From NCBI GenBank assembly GCA_016218155.1, contig JACREQ010000107.1, positions 55,596 to 119,595 of the forward strand: 64,000 nt of DNA. The letters are read 5' to 3'. The notes under the pieces were generated by a model. That model did not search any database and was not told where the DNA came from. It was given only the letters and a program-made list of their open reading frames with translations. Below, one piece after another: positions 16,772-26,133 of this stretch. Position 1 is the first letter of the stretch, and each line of letters opens with the position of its first letter. This stretch comes from Bacteroidia bacterium. GTDB lineage: Bacteria > Bacteroidota > Bacteroidia > Bacteroidales > GWA2-32-17. Position numbers and translations under genes: made by a program.

Positions 16772-16795
16772 GGATATGATAAATATTGCATATCG
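16772..16795 (-). promoter_or_regulatory. 24-bp dyad operator candidate, site 4
   Basis: CGATATG-N10-CATATCC on the minus strand; arms match at 6 of 7 positions. It ends 5 bp before the ATG and starts 4 bp after the -7 element. Confidence 0.72.
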
Positions 16796-16799
16796 GTTG

Positions 16800-16807
16800 C
16801 AAAAATA
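16800..16807 (-). promoter_or_regulatory. -7 promoter element of the TiaS-like gene
   Basis: TATTTTTG on the minus strand, exact TAnnTTTG, followed 4 bp later by dyad site 4. Confidence 0.6.
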
Positions 16808-16905
16808 ATAGAATAGTTAAACTTACGTTATGATATTTTATATTTAATTTTTTTAATTTATTACTTTTTAACCACATTGAGTTTCAAATACAAAAAAATT
16901 AAAAT

Positions 16906-16913
16906 TATATTTG
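16906..16913 (+). promoter_or_regulatory. -7 promoter element of the glycosyltransferase gene
   Basis: TATATTTG, exact TAnnTTTG, 29 bp before the ATG at 16943. Confidence 0.55.
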
Positions 16914-16942
16914 CATAAATAAGTAAATCGAAAAAAGAATAA

Positions 16943-17680
16943 ATGTCAGATTCAATTGTAATTATACCAACTTATAACGAAAAAGAAAACATTGAAAAGA
17001 TTATTCGTAAGGTTTTCTCTTTAACAAAATCATTTGACATTTTAATTATTGACGATGGCTCACCCGACGGAACTGCTTTAATTGTAAAAGATTTACAAAA
17101 AGAATTTCCCAAAAGCCTCCATTTAGTTGAAAGAAAAGGTAAGCTTGGTCTTGGAACTGCATATATTGCAGGTTTTAAATGGTGTCTTGAACGTCAATTC
17201 GATTTTATTTTCGAAATGGATGCCGACTTCTCTCATAATCCTGACGACCTTATAAATTTATATAACGCATGCAATATTGAAAAACCATCATTATCAATTG
17301 GTTCAAGATATAAATCAGGCGTAAACGTTGTTAACTGGCCAATTGGAAGAGTTATAATGTCTTATTATGCTTCTGCATATGTTCGTTTTATTACAGGAAT
17401 GGATATTCGTGATACCACTGCCGGATTTGTTTGCTATTATAGAAAAGTATTAGAAGCCATACCATTTGATAAAATAAAAATGAAAGGGTATGGATTTCAG
17501 ATAGAGATGAAATTCACTACCTGGAAAATGGGTTTTAATATTGTTGAAGTTCCTATTGTTTTTACCGACCGTAAACAAGGCACATCTAAAATGAGTGGAG
17601 GTATTTTCAGCGAAGCAGTATGGGGAGTTATAAAAATGAAATGGAAAAGTCTTTTTAGGAACTATAAGCAAGCCATTTAG
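16943..17680 (+). CDS. Polyprenol monophosphomannose synthase (GT2 family)
   Basis: 245 residues, a family-2 glycosyltransferase that transfers a hexose, usually mannose from GDP-mannose, to a polyprenyl phosphate at the inner membrane. Seen: VIIPTYNEKENIEKII at residue 6, LIIDDGSPDGTA near 35, the DXD metal site in FEMDADFSHNP near 92, and DTTAGFVCYYRKVLEAI near 150 with GYGFQIEMKF. These match Dpm1/Ppm1-type enzymes; there is no C-terminal membrane extension, so it is the soluble, peripheral form. It could supply lipid-linked sugar for protein O-glycosylation, which Bacteroidota carry out. It stands ahead of pyrC with an 80-bp gap before the chosen ATG there. Confidence 0.88.
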   Translation: MSDSIVIIPTYNEKENIEKIIRKVFSLTKSFDILIIDDGSPDGTALIVKDLQKEFPKSLHLVERKGKLGLGTAYIAGFKWCLERQFDFIFEMDADFSHNPDDLINLYNACNIEKPSLSIGSRYKSGVNVVNWPIGRVIMSYYASAYVRFITGMDIRDTTAGFVCYYRKVLEAIPFDKIKMKGYGFQIEMKFTTWKMGFNIVEVPIVFTDRKQGTSKMSGGIFSEAVWGVIKMKWKSLFRNYKQAI

Positions 17681-17775
17681 TGTTTTATTAAAATCAATAA
17701 TTTAAAGATGAAAATTTCAAGCCCTAAGTCTTTTGGAATTTGAAATTTTGGACTTGATACTTGGAAATTAATATT

Positions 17776-19119
17776 ATGCAAAAATATTACATTAAAGGTG
17801 CTACAATTGTAAACGAAAATAAAACTTTCATTGGTAACGTATTAATTTCTGATGGAAAAATTAAAGAGGTTTCCGAAAACATTATTGCAAATATTTCATC
17901 TGAAAATTTTACTATTATTAATGCTGAGGGATTACACCTATTTCCTGGCGTTATTGACGATCAGGTACACTTTCGCGAACCAGGCTTAACTTACAAAGCA
18001 GATATTTACACCGAAGCCAAAGCAGCTGTAGCAGGTGGCATTACATCTTTTATGGAAATGCCTAATACCCGACCACCTGCACTTACGCATGAGCTTTTGC
18101 AGGAAAAATTTGATATTGCCGCAGAAAAATCATTAGCAAATTATTCATTTTACTTAGGTGCTTCAAATGAAAATTTAGACATATTGTTATCTGCTGATAA
18201 AAATGCAATATGTGGTATAAAAGTTTTTATGGGATCCTCAACCGGAAACATGCTGGTAGATGACGAAAGCACACTTTCAGAACTCTTTAAAAAATCTAAA
18301 TTACTTATTGCTGTTCATTGCGAAGAAGAAAGTATAATTCGTGCAAATGCTTCACACTATTTAAAGACATTAGGAGAAAATATTTCAGTAAAATATCACC
18401 CCCTTATTAGATCAGAGGAAGCTTGTTACACCTCATCAAAAAAAGCTGTTGATTTAGCATTAAAATATGACACAAGATTACATTTACTTCATTTGTCAAC
18501 CGCTAAGGAATTGGGATTACTATCAAATAAGCCTATAAAAGAAAAAAATATTACCTCTGAAGTTTGTGTTCACCATCTTTGGTTTACGGATGAAGATTAT
18601 GAAAAATATGGTAACAAAATAAAATGGAACCCTGCAATTAAAACCAGAAACGACAGAGATAAATTAAGAGAAGCATTAAATAATAATATTCTGGATATTG
18701 TTGCAACAGATCATGCACCTCATACTTTTGAAGAAAAATCGGCAAATTATTTTCAGGCCCCATCTGGTGGACCATTAGTTCAACATTCACTTTTAACAAT
18801 GTTAGAAATGAATAAAAACGGAGTGTTTTCTCTTGAAAAAATAATAGATAAAATGTGCCATGCTCCTGCCGAACTTTTTAATATTAAAAACAGAGGTTAT
18901 ATTCGTCCTGATTATTGGGCAGACTTAGTTTTGGTTGATTTAAATAATTCATGGAAAGTTGAAACTGATAACATATTATACAAATGTAAATGGTCACCTT
19001 TTGAGGGAACTACATTTAACTCAAAAATAATTACAACTTTTGTTAACGGGATACCGGTATATAATAGTGGCAACTTTAATGAGCAAATAAAAGGAAAGGC
19101 TCTTGAATTTAACAGATAG
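17776..19119 (+). CDS. pyrC: Dihydroorotase
   Basis: 447 residues; catalyses reversible cyclisation of carbamoyl-aspartate to dihydroorotate in pyrimidine synthesis. Amidohydrolase features: metal site region GVIDDQVHFREPGLTYKAD near residue 60, substrate loop MEMPNTRPP near 90, HCEEE near 175, LHLLHLSTAKE near 236 and the catalytic aspartate in IVATDHAPH near 310. The usual HxH at the first site reads QVH; as I recall this is normal for Bacteroidota versions of the enzyme. The ATG at 17776 is preferred to a TTG five codons upstream. Confidence 0.92.
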   Translation: MQKYYIKGATIVNENKTFIGNVLISDGKIKEVSENIIANISSENFTIINAEGLHLFPGVIDDQVHFREPGLTYKADIYTEAKAAVAGGITSFMEMPNTRPPALTHELLQEKFDIAAEKSLANYSFYLGASNENLDILLSADKNAICGIKVFMGSSTGNMLVDDESTLSELFKKSKLLIAVHCEEESIIRANASHYLKTLGENISVKYHPLIRSEEACYTSSKKAVDLALKYDTRLHLLHLSTAKELGLLSNKPIKEKNITSEVCVHHLWFTDEDYEKYGNKIKWNPAIKTRNDRDKLREALNNNILDIVATDHAPHTFEEKSANYFQAPSGGPLVQHSLLTMLEMNKNGVFSLEKIIDKMCHAPAELFNIKNRGYIRPDYWADLVLVDLNNSWKVETDNILYKCKWSPFEGTTFNSKIITTFVNGIPVYNSGNFNEQIKGKALEFNR

Positions 19120-19477
19120 CTGTTTAATCCCATTTTAAGGATTTAGCTTCCTGAAATATGCTTAAAAACAAATCTTAACAGGTTAACTTAAAAATCTTTT
19201 AATTTCTAAACAGTTTAGAAACATTCATACTGTTTCGATTTAGTAAATTTTTTAAACTTTAATTGCCTAGTAAACTGTTATTTTATAAATTTGGTGAGCT
19301 AAACAGATTTATCATTTTTTTCTAAAAAATTTAAAAAATAAAAAATAACAGAGGGGCAGCCCTCTAAAAAATAATTATTAAAAAACAGATTTTTGCAAAC
19401 AATAAAAACATCCTTATTATAAGAAAGTTAACAAAATTATAATCATCAGAAACCTTTTACAAAACAAACAACTAATA
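19120..19477. other. AT-rich intergenic region upstream of the giant adhesin
   Basis: No gene seen. It contains a short hairpin at 19350-19365 (AGAGGG, loop GCAG, CCCTCT) in an A-rich context, and an exact TAnnTTTG element, TAAATTTG, at 19286-19293, 185 bp before the adhesin start, which would give a long leader. Either may be functional; neither is strong evidence. Confidence 0.4.
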
Positions 19478-22400
19478 ATGAGACCCATTTTATTTTTATT
19501 AAGTTTAATGTTGTTAATTTCAATATCAACATTTGGCCAGATTGGTTTAGACACCTATAGTGTTACAAGAACTACAGGAATTACTTACACAAGTATTTCT
19601 GGAACAGGAACTGCAGTTACTACATGGAAGAATGGTGGTGACATAGATAACAACCTGAGTACCGCAATTACAATTCCATTTAGCTTTCCTTACGATGGAG
19701 GATCGCATACTTCGGTATTAATTAGTTTAAATGGTTTTTTAACTTTTAATACTGCAACAAATGCAGATGGAGCAGATATACCAGCTTGCGGAACACCAGA
19801 ACCATATGCCTGGGATAATTCAAATTTTACTTATACCGGAACATTAGGCTCAAGTCAAGCTGTTGCAGCCTTTTATAACGATCTTGTATGTGCTAATGCA
19901 GGTGCATTAAATTCCAGTATATATTATTCTACTACGGGATCTGCGCCTAATAGAATTTTTACGGTTCAATGGACTAATATGTATAATTATATTGCATGCA
20001 ATGATAATTCATGTACTGAAACTCCCGGAAGTCTAAATTTTCAGATTAAATTATATGAAACAAGTGGGAATATTGAATTTGTTTATGGTCCAACAATGAC
20101 TCAAACTACTTATTCATGTGGAAGTGGGTCATGTTCAGTAGATGAAACTTACACCTCCGGACTAAATTCAAATTCAATCAGCTCAACCCCTACAATAAAT
20201 CAATTAATAACACAACAAAGTGCAAATACTTCTACGTTTAATAATAACGCTTCAAATAATTTAACAACCTTACCCGCTGCAAACTCAAGAATTACATTTA
20301 CAAGAACAGCACCACCAGCTGCTGTAAGTTTACCATCATCAGTTACAAATAACTTTCCTGCAAACGGAGCAACAAACCAATGCTTAAATACTATTCTTTC
20401 ATGGAAAGAAGGAAATGATAATCCTACAGGGTTCGACATATATTTTGGTACCGCAGCAAATCCGCCATTAGTTGTTAGTAATAGCCCTGAGACATATTAC
20501 AATCCTGGCCCTCTAACAATAAACACAACTTACTATTGGAAAATTGTTCCAAGAAATGCAATTGGTGTTGGAACTTCATTTACAATTTATTCTTTCTCTA
20601 CTTCATATGGAGATGTTCAACCTACCGAAATTTTATTATCAGGAATTGGTTTTCTTGAGTCGCATGTGGCAGATGGAACAGATGCTTTAGGTCGTCCATT
20701 ATATTATAACACTTATGCAGTTTGCAGAGATGAAGTAGGAATAGGGACTTTAACTCCGCAGAACTACTATTTATCATCAGGTTCTTCATTAAACTGGACA
20801 AACCCAATAATAATTTGTGGTGTGTTAGATGCACTTACCTGCGAAAACGCTTTGCCAAATTCTGATTTATTTTCGGGCAGTTGCGATGTTACTTCTCAAA
20901 CTCCTGCAATTACTTTAACCGCATTATTAGCTGCTATAATGAGCAATGCATTATGCCCCGGCGAAGATCCATATATTGAGTATAATGTTTTTACAAGAGG
21001 ATGTAACAACAATATTGGTTGTACAAAAGTAAGATTTCACATACTACCAGATCCTGAACCAGGAGTAGTACAAAATACCGGACAAACAATATGCAGTGGA
21101 GGTGATCCTTCTGTCATTGGTTTTTCAACTTTACCGGATCAGAATTATGGCTCTTTTAATTATCAATGGTATTCATACAATGGCAACACCTCTGCACCAA
21201 CCGGAAGTTCTGTACCTGTTGGCTGGAATTTAATTCCGGGAGCCAGCGGATCAAATTCAGTTTATTATGAACCTTTCTTAACTGCACCAACAGTTCCAAC
21301 CGGATGGGCTTATACATCAATAGGTGTAAATTCTTCATGTTACGGATTAAATGCACCTGCAGCAGAATTTAATGCAACAAATGACAGAGTAACTACTGCA
21401 TTATATGCAAGTCCTGTTACAAATTTATCATTCAGATATGGCGCAACGTCATATGTGATTGGTGCAACCTCAAGCTTAAGGCTTGAAGCATGGAATGGAA
21501 GTTCATGGGTACTTGTCAATAACTATACAGGATTAAATGGTGATATCATTTTTGGTTGTAATGCTTTGTCAGGAAATTTTAACTTCACTTTAGCTCAAAA
21601 TTATTTACAATTTCGCTGGACAAGTACAAGACCCACTTTTCCACTAACCGGTCCTATTCTAATTCTGGATGATGTAAATATTACAGTAGGTGTACTACCA
21701 ACTTATGATCCACCTGCCGGATTAGGTTCCACAACAACATACGCATGTTTAATCAATCCTATTTCAGGCTCGTCTGGATTCTGTGCAAACACATTATGGG
21801 CTGATCAGCAATGGGTAGTTACAGTTAGCCCTGGACCAGCTGCACCAGCAGTTACTTCACCAGTAAATTATTGTCAGAATGCTGTTGCTGGTCAATTATC
21901 AGCTACAGGATCAGGCTTACTATGGTATACAACAGCAACCGGGGGAACAGGAAGTGGAACTGCCCCAACACCATCAACAACAACAGTAGGAACAACAAGT
22001 TATTGGGTTTCACAAACTACAACCTGTGAAGGACCGCGAGCACAAATCACAGTAAATATAAATTCTAATGTTACTCCAACATTTAACTCATATGGACCAT
22101 ATTGTGTTGGAGCTACTCCAGCATCATTACCGGCATCTTCTATAAATGGAATAACCGGAACATGGTCTCCAGCAGCTATTAATACCGGTTCAGCCGGAAC
22201 TTCATCATATACATTTACTCCAACTGCCGGATTATGTGCTACAACTGCAACAATTTCTGTGACTATTAATTCAAGTGTAACACCAACATTCACCCAATTA
22301 GGTCCATATTGTTTGGGACAAAGTCCAGATGCATTTCAATTAACTTCAACAAATGGGATTACAGGAACATGGAGCCCCACCACAATTAACACTAGTGTTA

Positions 22401-24961
22401 ATGGCACTGCAACATATACGTTCACCCCAGATGGAAGCACATGTGCTGTTTCAACAACAATGGATATAACAACCAACTCAGCAACTGCAAATGCTGGTGC
22501 AGATCAGGCAATTTGTTCTGGCAATAGCATAACTTTAAATGCTTCAGGAGGCACATCATACAGCTGGTCAGGTGGTATTTCACAAGGAGTACCTTTTACA
22601 CCTGCAGGAACAGGAAATTTAACATATACAGTAACAGTTACAGATGCTAACTTATGTACTGCTTCTGACCAAGTAACAGTTACAGTTTATACCCTTCCTC
22701 CTGCTGATGCAGGAACAGACTTATTGATATGTCCCGGGGGTCAGGCAACTTTGAATGCTTCTGGAGGAACATCATATATCTGGGATAATGGAGTACAACA
22801 AGGAATCCCTTTTACACCTGCAACAACTGGCACAACAACTTACACTGTAACAGTAACTGATGCAAACTCATGCACCGCTATAGATTCAGTGCACGTTACT
22901 ATGGATAACATTGTAGCTAATGCAGGAACAGATCAAATAATATGTTCAGGTCAAACAGTTACTCTTACAGCAACCGGTGGAGATTCATACCAATGGGACA
23001 ATGGGGTAGCTCAGGGAGTGCCATTTACTCCTTCAGGCACATTAACATATACAGTAACTGTAACAGTTGCAAGTGCATGTTCAGCTACAGATCAGGTTCA
23101 GATAACAGTAAATCCAAGCCCAACAGCAGATGCCGGAATAGATCAGGCAATATGCCTTGGGAATAATGTTACATTAACAGCAACAGGAGGGGTTTTATAC
23201 TCATGGTCAAATGGAGTTTTGCAAGGTGTTGCATTTACTCCATCTTTATCTGGAAACACTACTTATACAGTAACTGTTACTGGAGCAAACTCATGTACCT
23301 CAACAGATCAGGTTGTAGTAACCGCGAATGCACTACCAAACGCAGATGCCGGTTTGCCTCAGACAGCCTGTATTGGGCAACAAATAAGCCTTACAGCAAC
23401 CGGAGGTAATTCATACGTTTGGGATAACGGAGTTGTGCAATCTGTTTTATTTGTACCTGCAAATATTGGAATAACAACTTACCATGTAACAGTTACTGAC
23501 GGTAATTCATGTTCTGCAATTGATTCGGTTAATGTTACAGTAAATAATATTATCGCAAATGCTGGTAATGATCAAACAGTTTGTTTCGGACAATCAGTTA
23601 CACTTACAGCAACCGGTGGAACAACATACAATTGGGACAATAGTATAACTCAAGGAATTCCTTTCAGTCCTGGTGTTATTGGAATAACAACATACACAGT
23701 TACCGTTACAGATGCAAATTCCTGCACAGCAACCGATCAGGTAGATGTAACAGTAAATATTTCACCATCTGCAAATGCCGGAACTGATCAGAATATTTGT
23801 ATAGGTCAAACGGTAACATTAACAGCAACAGGTGGAATTACTTATACATGGGATAATGGAATTCTGCAAGGTGTTTTATTTACTCCTTCCGCAATTGGCA
23901 CAACTACATATACTGTAACTGTAACAGGTGCAAACGGATGTACAGCAACTGATCAGGTTCTTGTAAACTTAAACGCTTCACCTACCCCACAAATTACCGG
24001 AACACTCACAGTTTGTCAGGGATATACAATGAACTATTCAACTACAAATATTAATGGCCATATTTACACCTGGTCGATAACAAACGGTACTCCTGCAACA
24101 GCAACATCTGCAACCGTAGCTGTAACTTGGGGAAATAGCACAACAGGTACTCTTCATTTAACAGAAACTATTGCTTCAGCATCATGCTCGGCAAGTGACA
24201 GTGAAGTAGTAGTTATACATGAAACCCCTGTTGCAATAGCATCAAATGATGCGACTGTTTGTCATGGAACAGGAATTACTATTAACGCAAGTTCAAGTAC
24301 AGGAACACCTCCTTTATACTATACCTGGAACCAAAGTTTAGGTACAGGTGCAGTGCAGAATATTAATCCTACTGTAAGTACCGTTTATACTGTTACAGTT
24401 TCAAACACGGACAATTGTGCAACTGTTGACAGTGTTGTTGTGACAGTTTATTCCATACCTCAGTTTTCACTTGCCTCAACAAATGCAACATGCGACGATT
24501 ATAAAGACGGAACTGCGACTGCAACAATCACAACTGCAACACAACCAATTGCATTATTGTGGTCAAACGGTGCAACTGTTGCTAACCTTACTCAAATCGG
24601 TGTTGGTGTTTACTATCTAACTTTAACAGACGGTACCGGTTGTGCAACCATTGACTCTGTAGTAGTAGGAAGCTTAGATCAATTTAATTGTTTAGAAATT
24701 CCGACTTTATTCTCACCTAACGCAGATGGCAAAAACGATAAATTTGAAATAAAACATATAAATCTTTATCCTTTAGCTAAAGTTGAAATATATAACAGAT
24801 GGGGTAATTTGCTTTACAAATCTGACAACTATGCTAATCCTAGTAACTGGTGGGATGGAACCTGGAAAGGGAAAGAATTACCAATGGGATCATATGTTTT
24901 TATCCTGACATTATCTCCTGATATGGATCCGATACAAGGGGTTGTGAGTATTGTTAAATAA
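19478..24961 (+). CDS. Giant T9SS type B adhesin-like protein with gliding-motility C-terminal domain
   Basis: 1827 residues. Order: signal peptide (LLSLMLLISISTFGQ); an N-terminal beta-sandwich domain to about residue 270; a fibronectin-III-like stretch (PANGATNQCLNTILSWK near 290-370); a long cysteine-containing region with an HYR/Ig-like pattern; seven tandem Ig/PKD-like units between residues about 1004 and 1503; a further PKD-like domain; one SprB-type repeat (about 1665-1730); and a C-terminal domain with IPTLFSPNADGKNDKFEI and IYNRWGNLLYKSD that matches the gliding-motility-associated (CHU-C, type B) T9SS signal. It should be exported by type IX secretion with SprF/PorP-type help and sit on the cell surface as an adhesin. 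No sprF-like gene is adjacent. Confidence 0.9.
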   Translation: MRPILFLLSLMLLISISTFGQIGLDTYSVTRTTGITYTSISGTGTAVTTWKNGGDIDNNLSTAITIPFSFPYDGGSHTSVLISLNGFLTFNTATNADGADIPACGTPEPYAWDNSNFTYTGTLGSSQAVAAFYNDLVCANAGALNSSIYYSTTGSAPNRIFTVQWTNMYNYIACNDNSCTETPGSLNFQIKLYETSGNIEFVYGPTMTQTTYSCGSGSCSVDETYTSGLNSNSISSTPTINQLITQQSANTSTFNNNASNNLTTLPAANSRITFTRTAPPAAVSLPSSVTNNFPANGATNQCLNTILSWKEGNDNPTGFDIYFGTAANPPLVVSNSPETYYNPGPLTINTTYYWKIVPRNAIGVGTSFTIYSFSTSYGDVQPTEILLSGIGFLESHVADGTDALGRPLYYNTYAVCRDEVGIGTLTPQNYYLSSGSSLNWTNPIIICGVLDALTCENALPNSDLFSGSCDVTSQTPAITLTALLAAIMSNALCPGEDPYIEYNVFTRGCNNNIGCTKVRFHILPDPEPGVVQNTGQTICSGGDPSVIGFSTLPDQNYGSFNYQWYSYNGNTSAPTGSSVPVGWNLIPGASGSNSVYYEPFLTAPTVPTGWAYTSIGVNSSCYGLNAPAAEFNATNDRVTTALYASPVTNLSFRYGATSYVIGATSSLRLEAWNGSSWVLVNNYTGLNGDIIFGCNALSGNFNFTLAQNYLQFRWTSTRPTFPLTGPILILDDVNITVGVLPTYDPPAGLGSTTTYACLINPISGSSGFCANTLWADQQWVVTVSPGPAAPAVTSPVNYCQNAVAGQLSATGSGLLWYTTATGGTGSGTAPTPSTTTVGTTSYWVSQTTTCEGPRAQITVNINSNVTPTFNSYGPYCVGATPASLPASSINGITGTWSPAAINTGSAGTSSYTFTPTAGLCATTATISVTINSSVTPTFTQLGPYCLGQSPDAFQLTSTNGITGTWSPTTINTSVNGTATYTFTPDGSTCAVSTTMDITTNSATANAGADQAICSGNSITLNASGGTSYSWSGGISQGVPFTPAGTGNLTYTVTVTDANLCTASDQVTVTVYTLPPADAGTDLLICPGGQATLNASGGTSYIWDNGVQQGIPFTPATTGTTTYTVTVTDANSCTAIDSVHVTMDNIVANAGTDQIICSGQTVTLTATGGDSYQWDNGVAQGVPFTPSGTLTYTVTVTVASACSATDQVQITVNPSPTADAGIDQAICLGNNVTLTATGGVLYSWSNGVLQGVAFTPSLSGNTTYTVTVTGANSCTSTDQVVVTANALPNADAGLPQTACIGQQISLTATGGNSYVWDNGVVQSVLFVPANIGITTYHVTVTDGNSCSAIDSVNVTVNNIIANAGNDQTVCFGQSVTLTATGGTTYNWDNSITQGIPFSPGVIGITTYTVTVTDANSCTATDQVDVTVNISPSANAGTDQNICIGQTVTLTATGGITYTWDNGILQGVLFTPSAIGTTTYTVTVTGANGCTATDQVLVNLNASPTPQITGTLTVCQGYTMNYSTTNINGHIYTWSITNGTPATATSATVAVTWGNSTTGTLHLTETIASASCSASDSEVVVIHETPVAIASNDATVCHGTGITINASSSTGTPPLYYTWNQSLGTGAVQNINPTVSTVYTVTVSNTDNCATVDSVVVTVYSIPQFSLASTNATCDDYKDGTATATITTATQPIALLWSNGATVANLTQIGVGVYYLTLTDGTGCATIDSVVVGSLDQFNCLEIPTLFSPNADGKNDKFEIKHINLYPLAKVEIYNRWGNLLYKSDNYANPSNWWDGTWKGKELPMGSYVFILTLSPDMDPIQGVVSIVK
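22487..23986 (+). repeat. Seven tandem coding repeats of about 214 bp
   Basis: Each unit encodes about 71 residues of the form ANAGxDQxICxGQxVTLTATGG, then YxWDNGVxQG, then TTYTVTVTDANSCTATDQV. Units differ at many positions but keep strong DNA identity in the core, so the array could gain or lose units by recombination. All seven keep the two cysteines that probably form a disulfide. Confidence 0.85.
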
Positions 24962-24983
24962 TTAATTCTGAATATTTTTAATT

Positions 24984-25018
24984 AACACTTATAGAAATCT
25001 ATAAGTGTTAATTTTTTA
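24984..25018 (+). terminator. Rho-independent terminator after the giant adhesin gene
   Basis: A perfect 11-bp stem, AACACTTATAG and CTATAAGTGTT around AAAT, followed by AATTTTTT. Confidence 0.9.
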
Positions 25019-25111
25019 TTACCATAGTTAAACTCTGATATCAACAATCTGTTCTTTATAAATTATTTTATTATTTCTCATTTTTAATAATTCAGTTCGT
25101 ATTTTTATTAC

Positions 25112-26080
25112 ATGAACTATAGTGTAATAAAGTACATACTTTTTCTTCTTTGCCTTAACACACAGTTATTTGTTATAGCACAACAAAAAAGAATAACCCG
25201 TGCAGAATATATTTCAACATATAGTGATTGGGCAATAAGAGAAATGAAAAGAACAGGTATTCCTGCAAGTATTACTTTAGCACAGGGCTGCCTTGAATCA
25301 GATGACGGTAACAGCTGGCTTGCACGCGAAGCGAATAATCATTTTGGTATTAAATGTCACACCTGGGATGGTGAAAAAGTATATAAAGATGATGATGCAA
25401 AAAATGAATGCTTTAGAAAATATTCGAGTGCAAAAGAGTCATTTGATGATCACGGTGATTTTTTGGTAAAAACTAAAAGATACGCTGCATTGTTTCAATT
25501 AAGTTCAACTGATTATAAAGGTTGGGCAAAAGGATTAAAAGAAGCAGGTTATGCCACAAATCCCAAATATCCCGAGCATTTAATTAAAATAATTGAAGAC
25601 AACAAACTTTACGAAATAGATAAAGGAATAAAATTCAATGCTTCCAAAAAGGACAGCACTCAAACCAAACAGAAAAGAAAAACAGGCGACATAGATAACT
25701 TTGCAATAACATCATTAGGTCGTGAAATAAAATTACATAACAGAATAAAATATATTACTGCAAAATCAGGTGATAGCTTTGATGCGATTGCAAAAGAACT
25801 TGATATGTTTACATGGGAATTATTAAAATATAATGATCTTACCCGCGATTCTGTTTTACGAATAAATCAGATTTTATACATTCAGCCAAAACGAAATAAA
25901 GCAGAATTTGGAAAAGATACACATATAGTAAAACCTGGCGAAACAATAAACAGCATTTCACAATTTTATGGAATAAAAATCAAGAAGCTTTTGATTAAAA
26001 ATAATCTTAATCCATCAGATAGTGTAAAAACTGGAGATGTTCTTAATTTAAGAAAACGGAAAATGCCCGATAAAAAATAA
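25112..26080 (+). CDS. Glucosaminidase-domain (GH73) protein with two LysM domains
   Basis: 322 residues: N-terminal hydrophobic signal; a mannosyl-glycoprotein endo-beta-N-acetylglucosaminidase-type domain at about 30-170 with the catalytic glutamate in LAQGCLESDDGNSW and the NNHFGIKCH motif; then two LysM modules at about 215-265 (YITAKSGDSFDAIAKEL) and 270-318 (HIVKPGETINSISQFYG). It should cut peptidoglycan glycan strands in the periplasm, with LysM holding the substrate. This arrangement is common in Bacteroidota. Possibly needed for envelope growth or assembly of the large surface proteins nearby; that is inference. Confidence 0.92.
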   Translation: MNYSVIKYILFLLCLNTQLFVIAQQKRITRAEYISTYSDWAIREMKRTGIPASITLAQGCLESDDGNSWLAREANNHFGIKCHTWDGEKVYKDDDAKNECFRKYSSAKESFDDHGDFLVKTKRYAALFQLSSTDYKGWAKGLKEAGYATNPKYPEHLIKIIEDNKLYEIDKGIKFNASKKDSTQTKQKRKTGDIDNFAITSLGREIKLHNRIKYITAKSGDSFDAIAKELDMFTWELLKYNDLTRDSVLRINQILYIQPKRNKAEFGKDTHIVKPGETINSISQFYGIKIKKLLIKNNLNPSDSVKTGDVLNLRKRKMPDKK

Positions 26081-26133
26081 TATACATTTTGTGAGTTGCC
26101 CTTTTTTATGCAAATTTGAAAAAAATAAACCTT

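Noticed and set aside
2930..16795. Calling the dyad a ModE box
   Set aside because: Its half-sites do not clearly match the ModE consensus as I remember it, and no ModE-like gene is present, so it is reported as an unassigned operator.
19350..19365. Hairpin as pyrC terminator
   Set aside because: The stem is only 6 bp and plus-strand sequence after it is A-rich rather than T-rich; kept only as a remark on the intergenic region.
22000..22293. Minus-strand open frame of 97 codons within the giant adhesin
   Set aside because: A shadow produced by the repetitive threonine/glycine-rich coding sequence, with no start context or homology.
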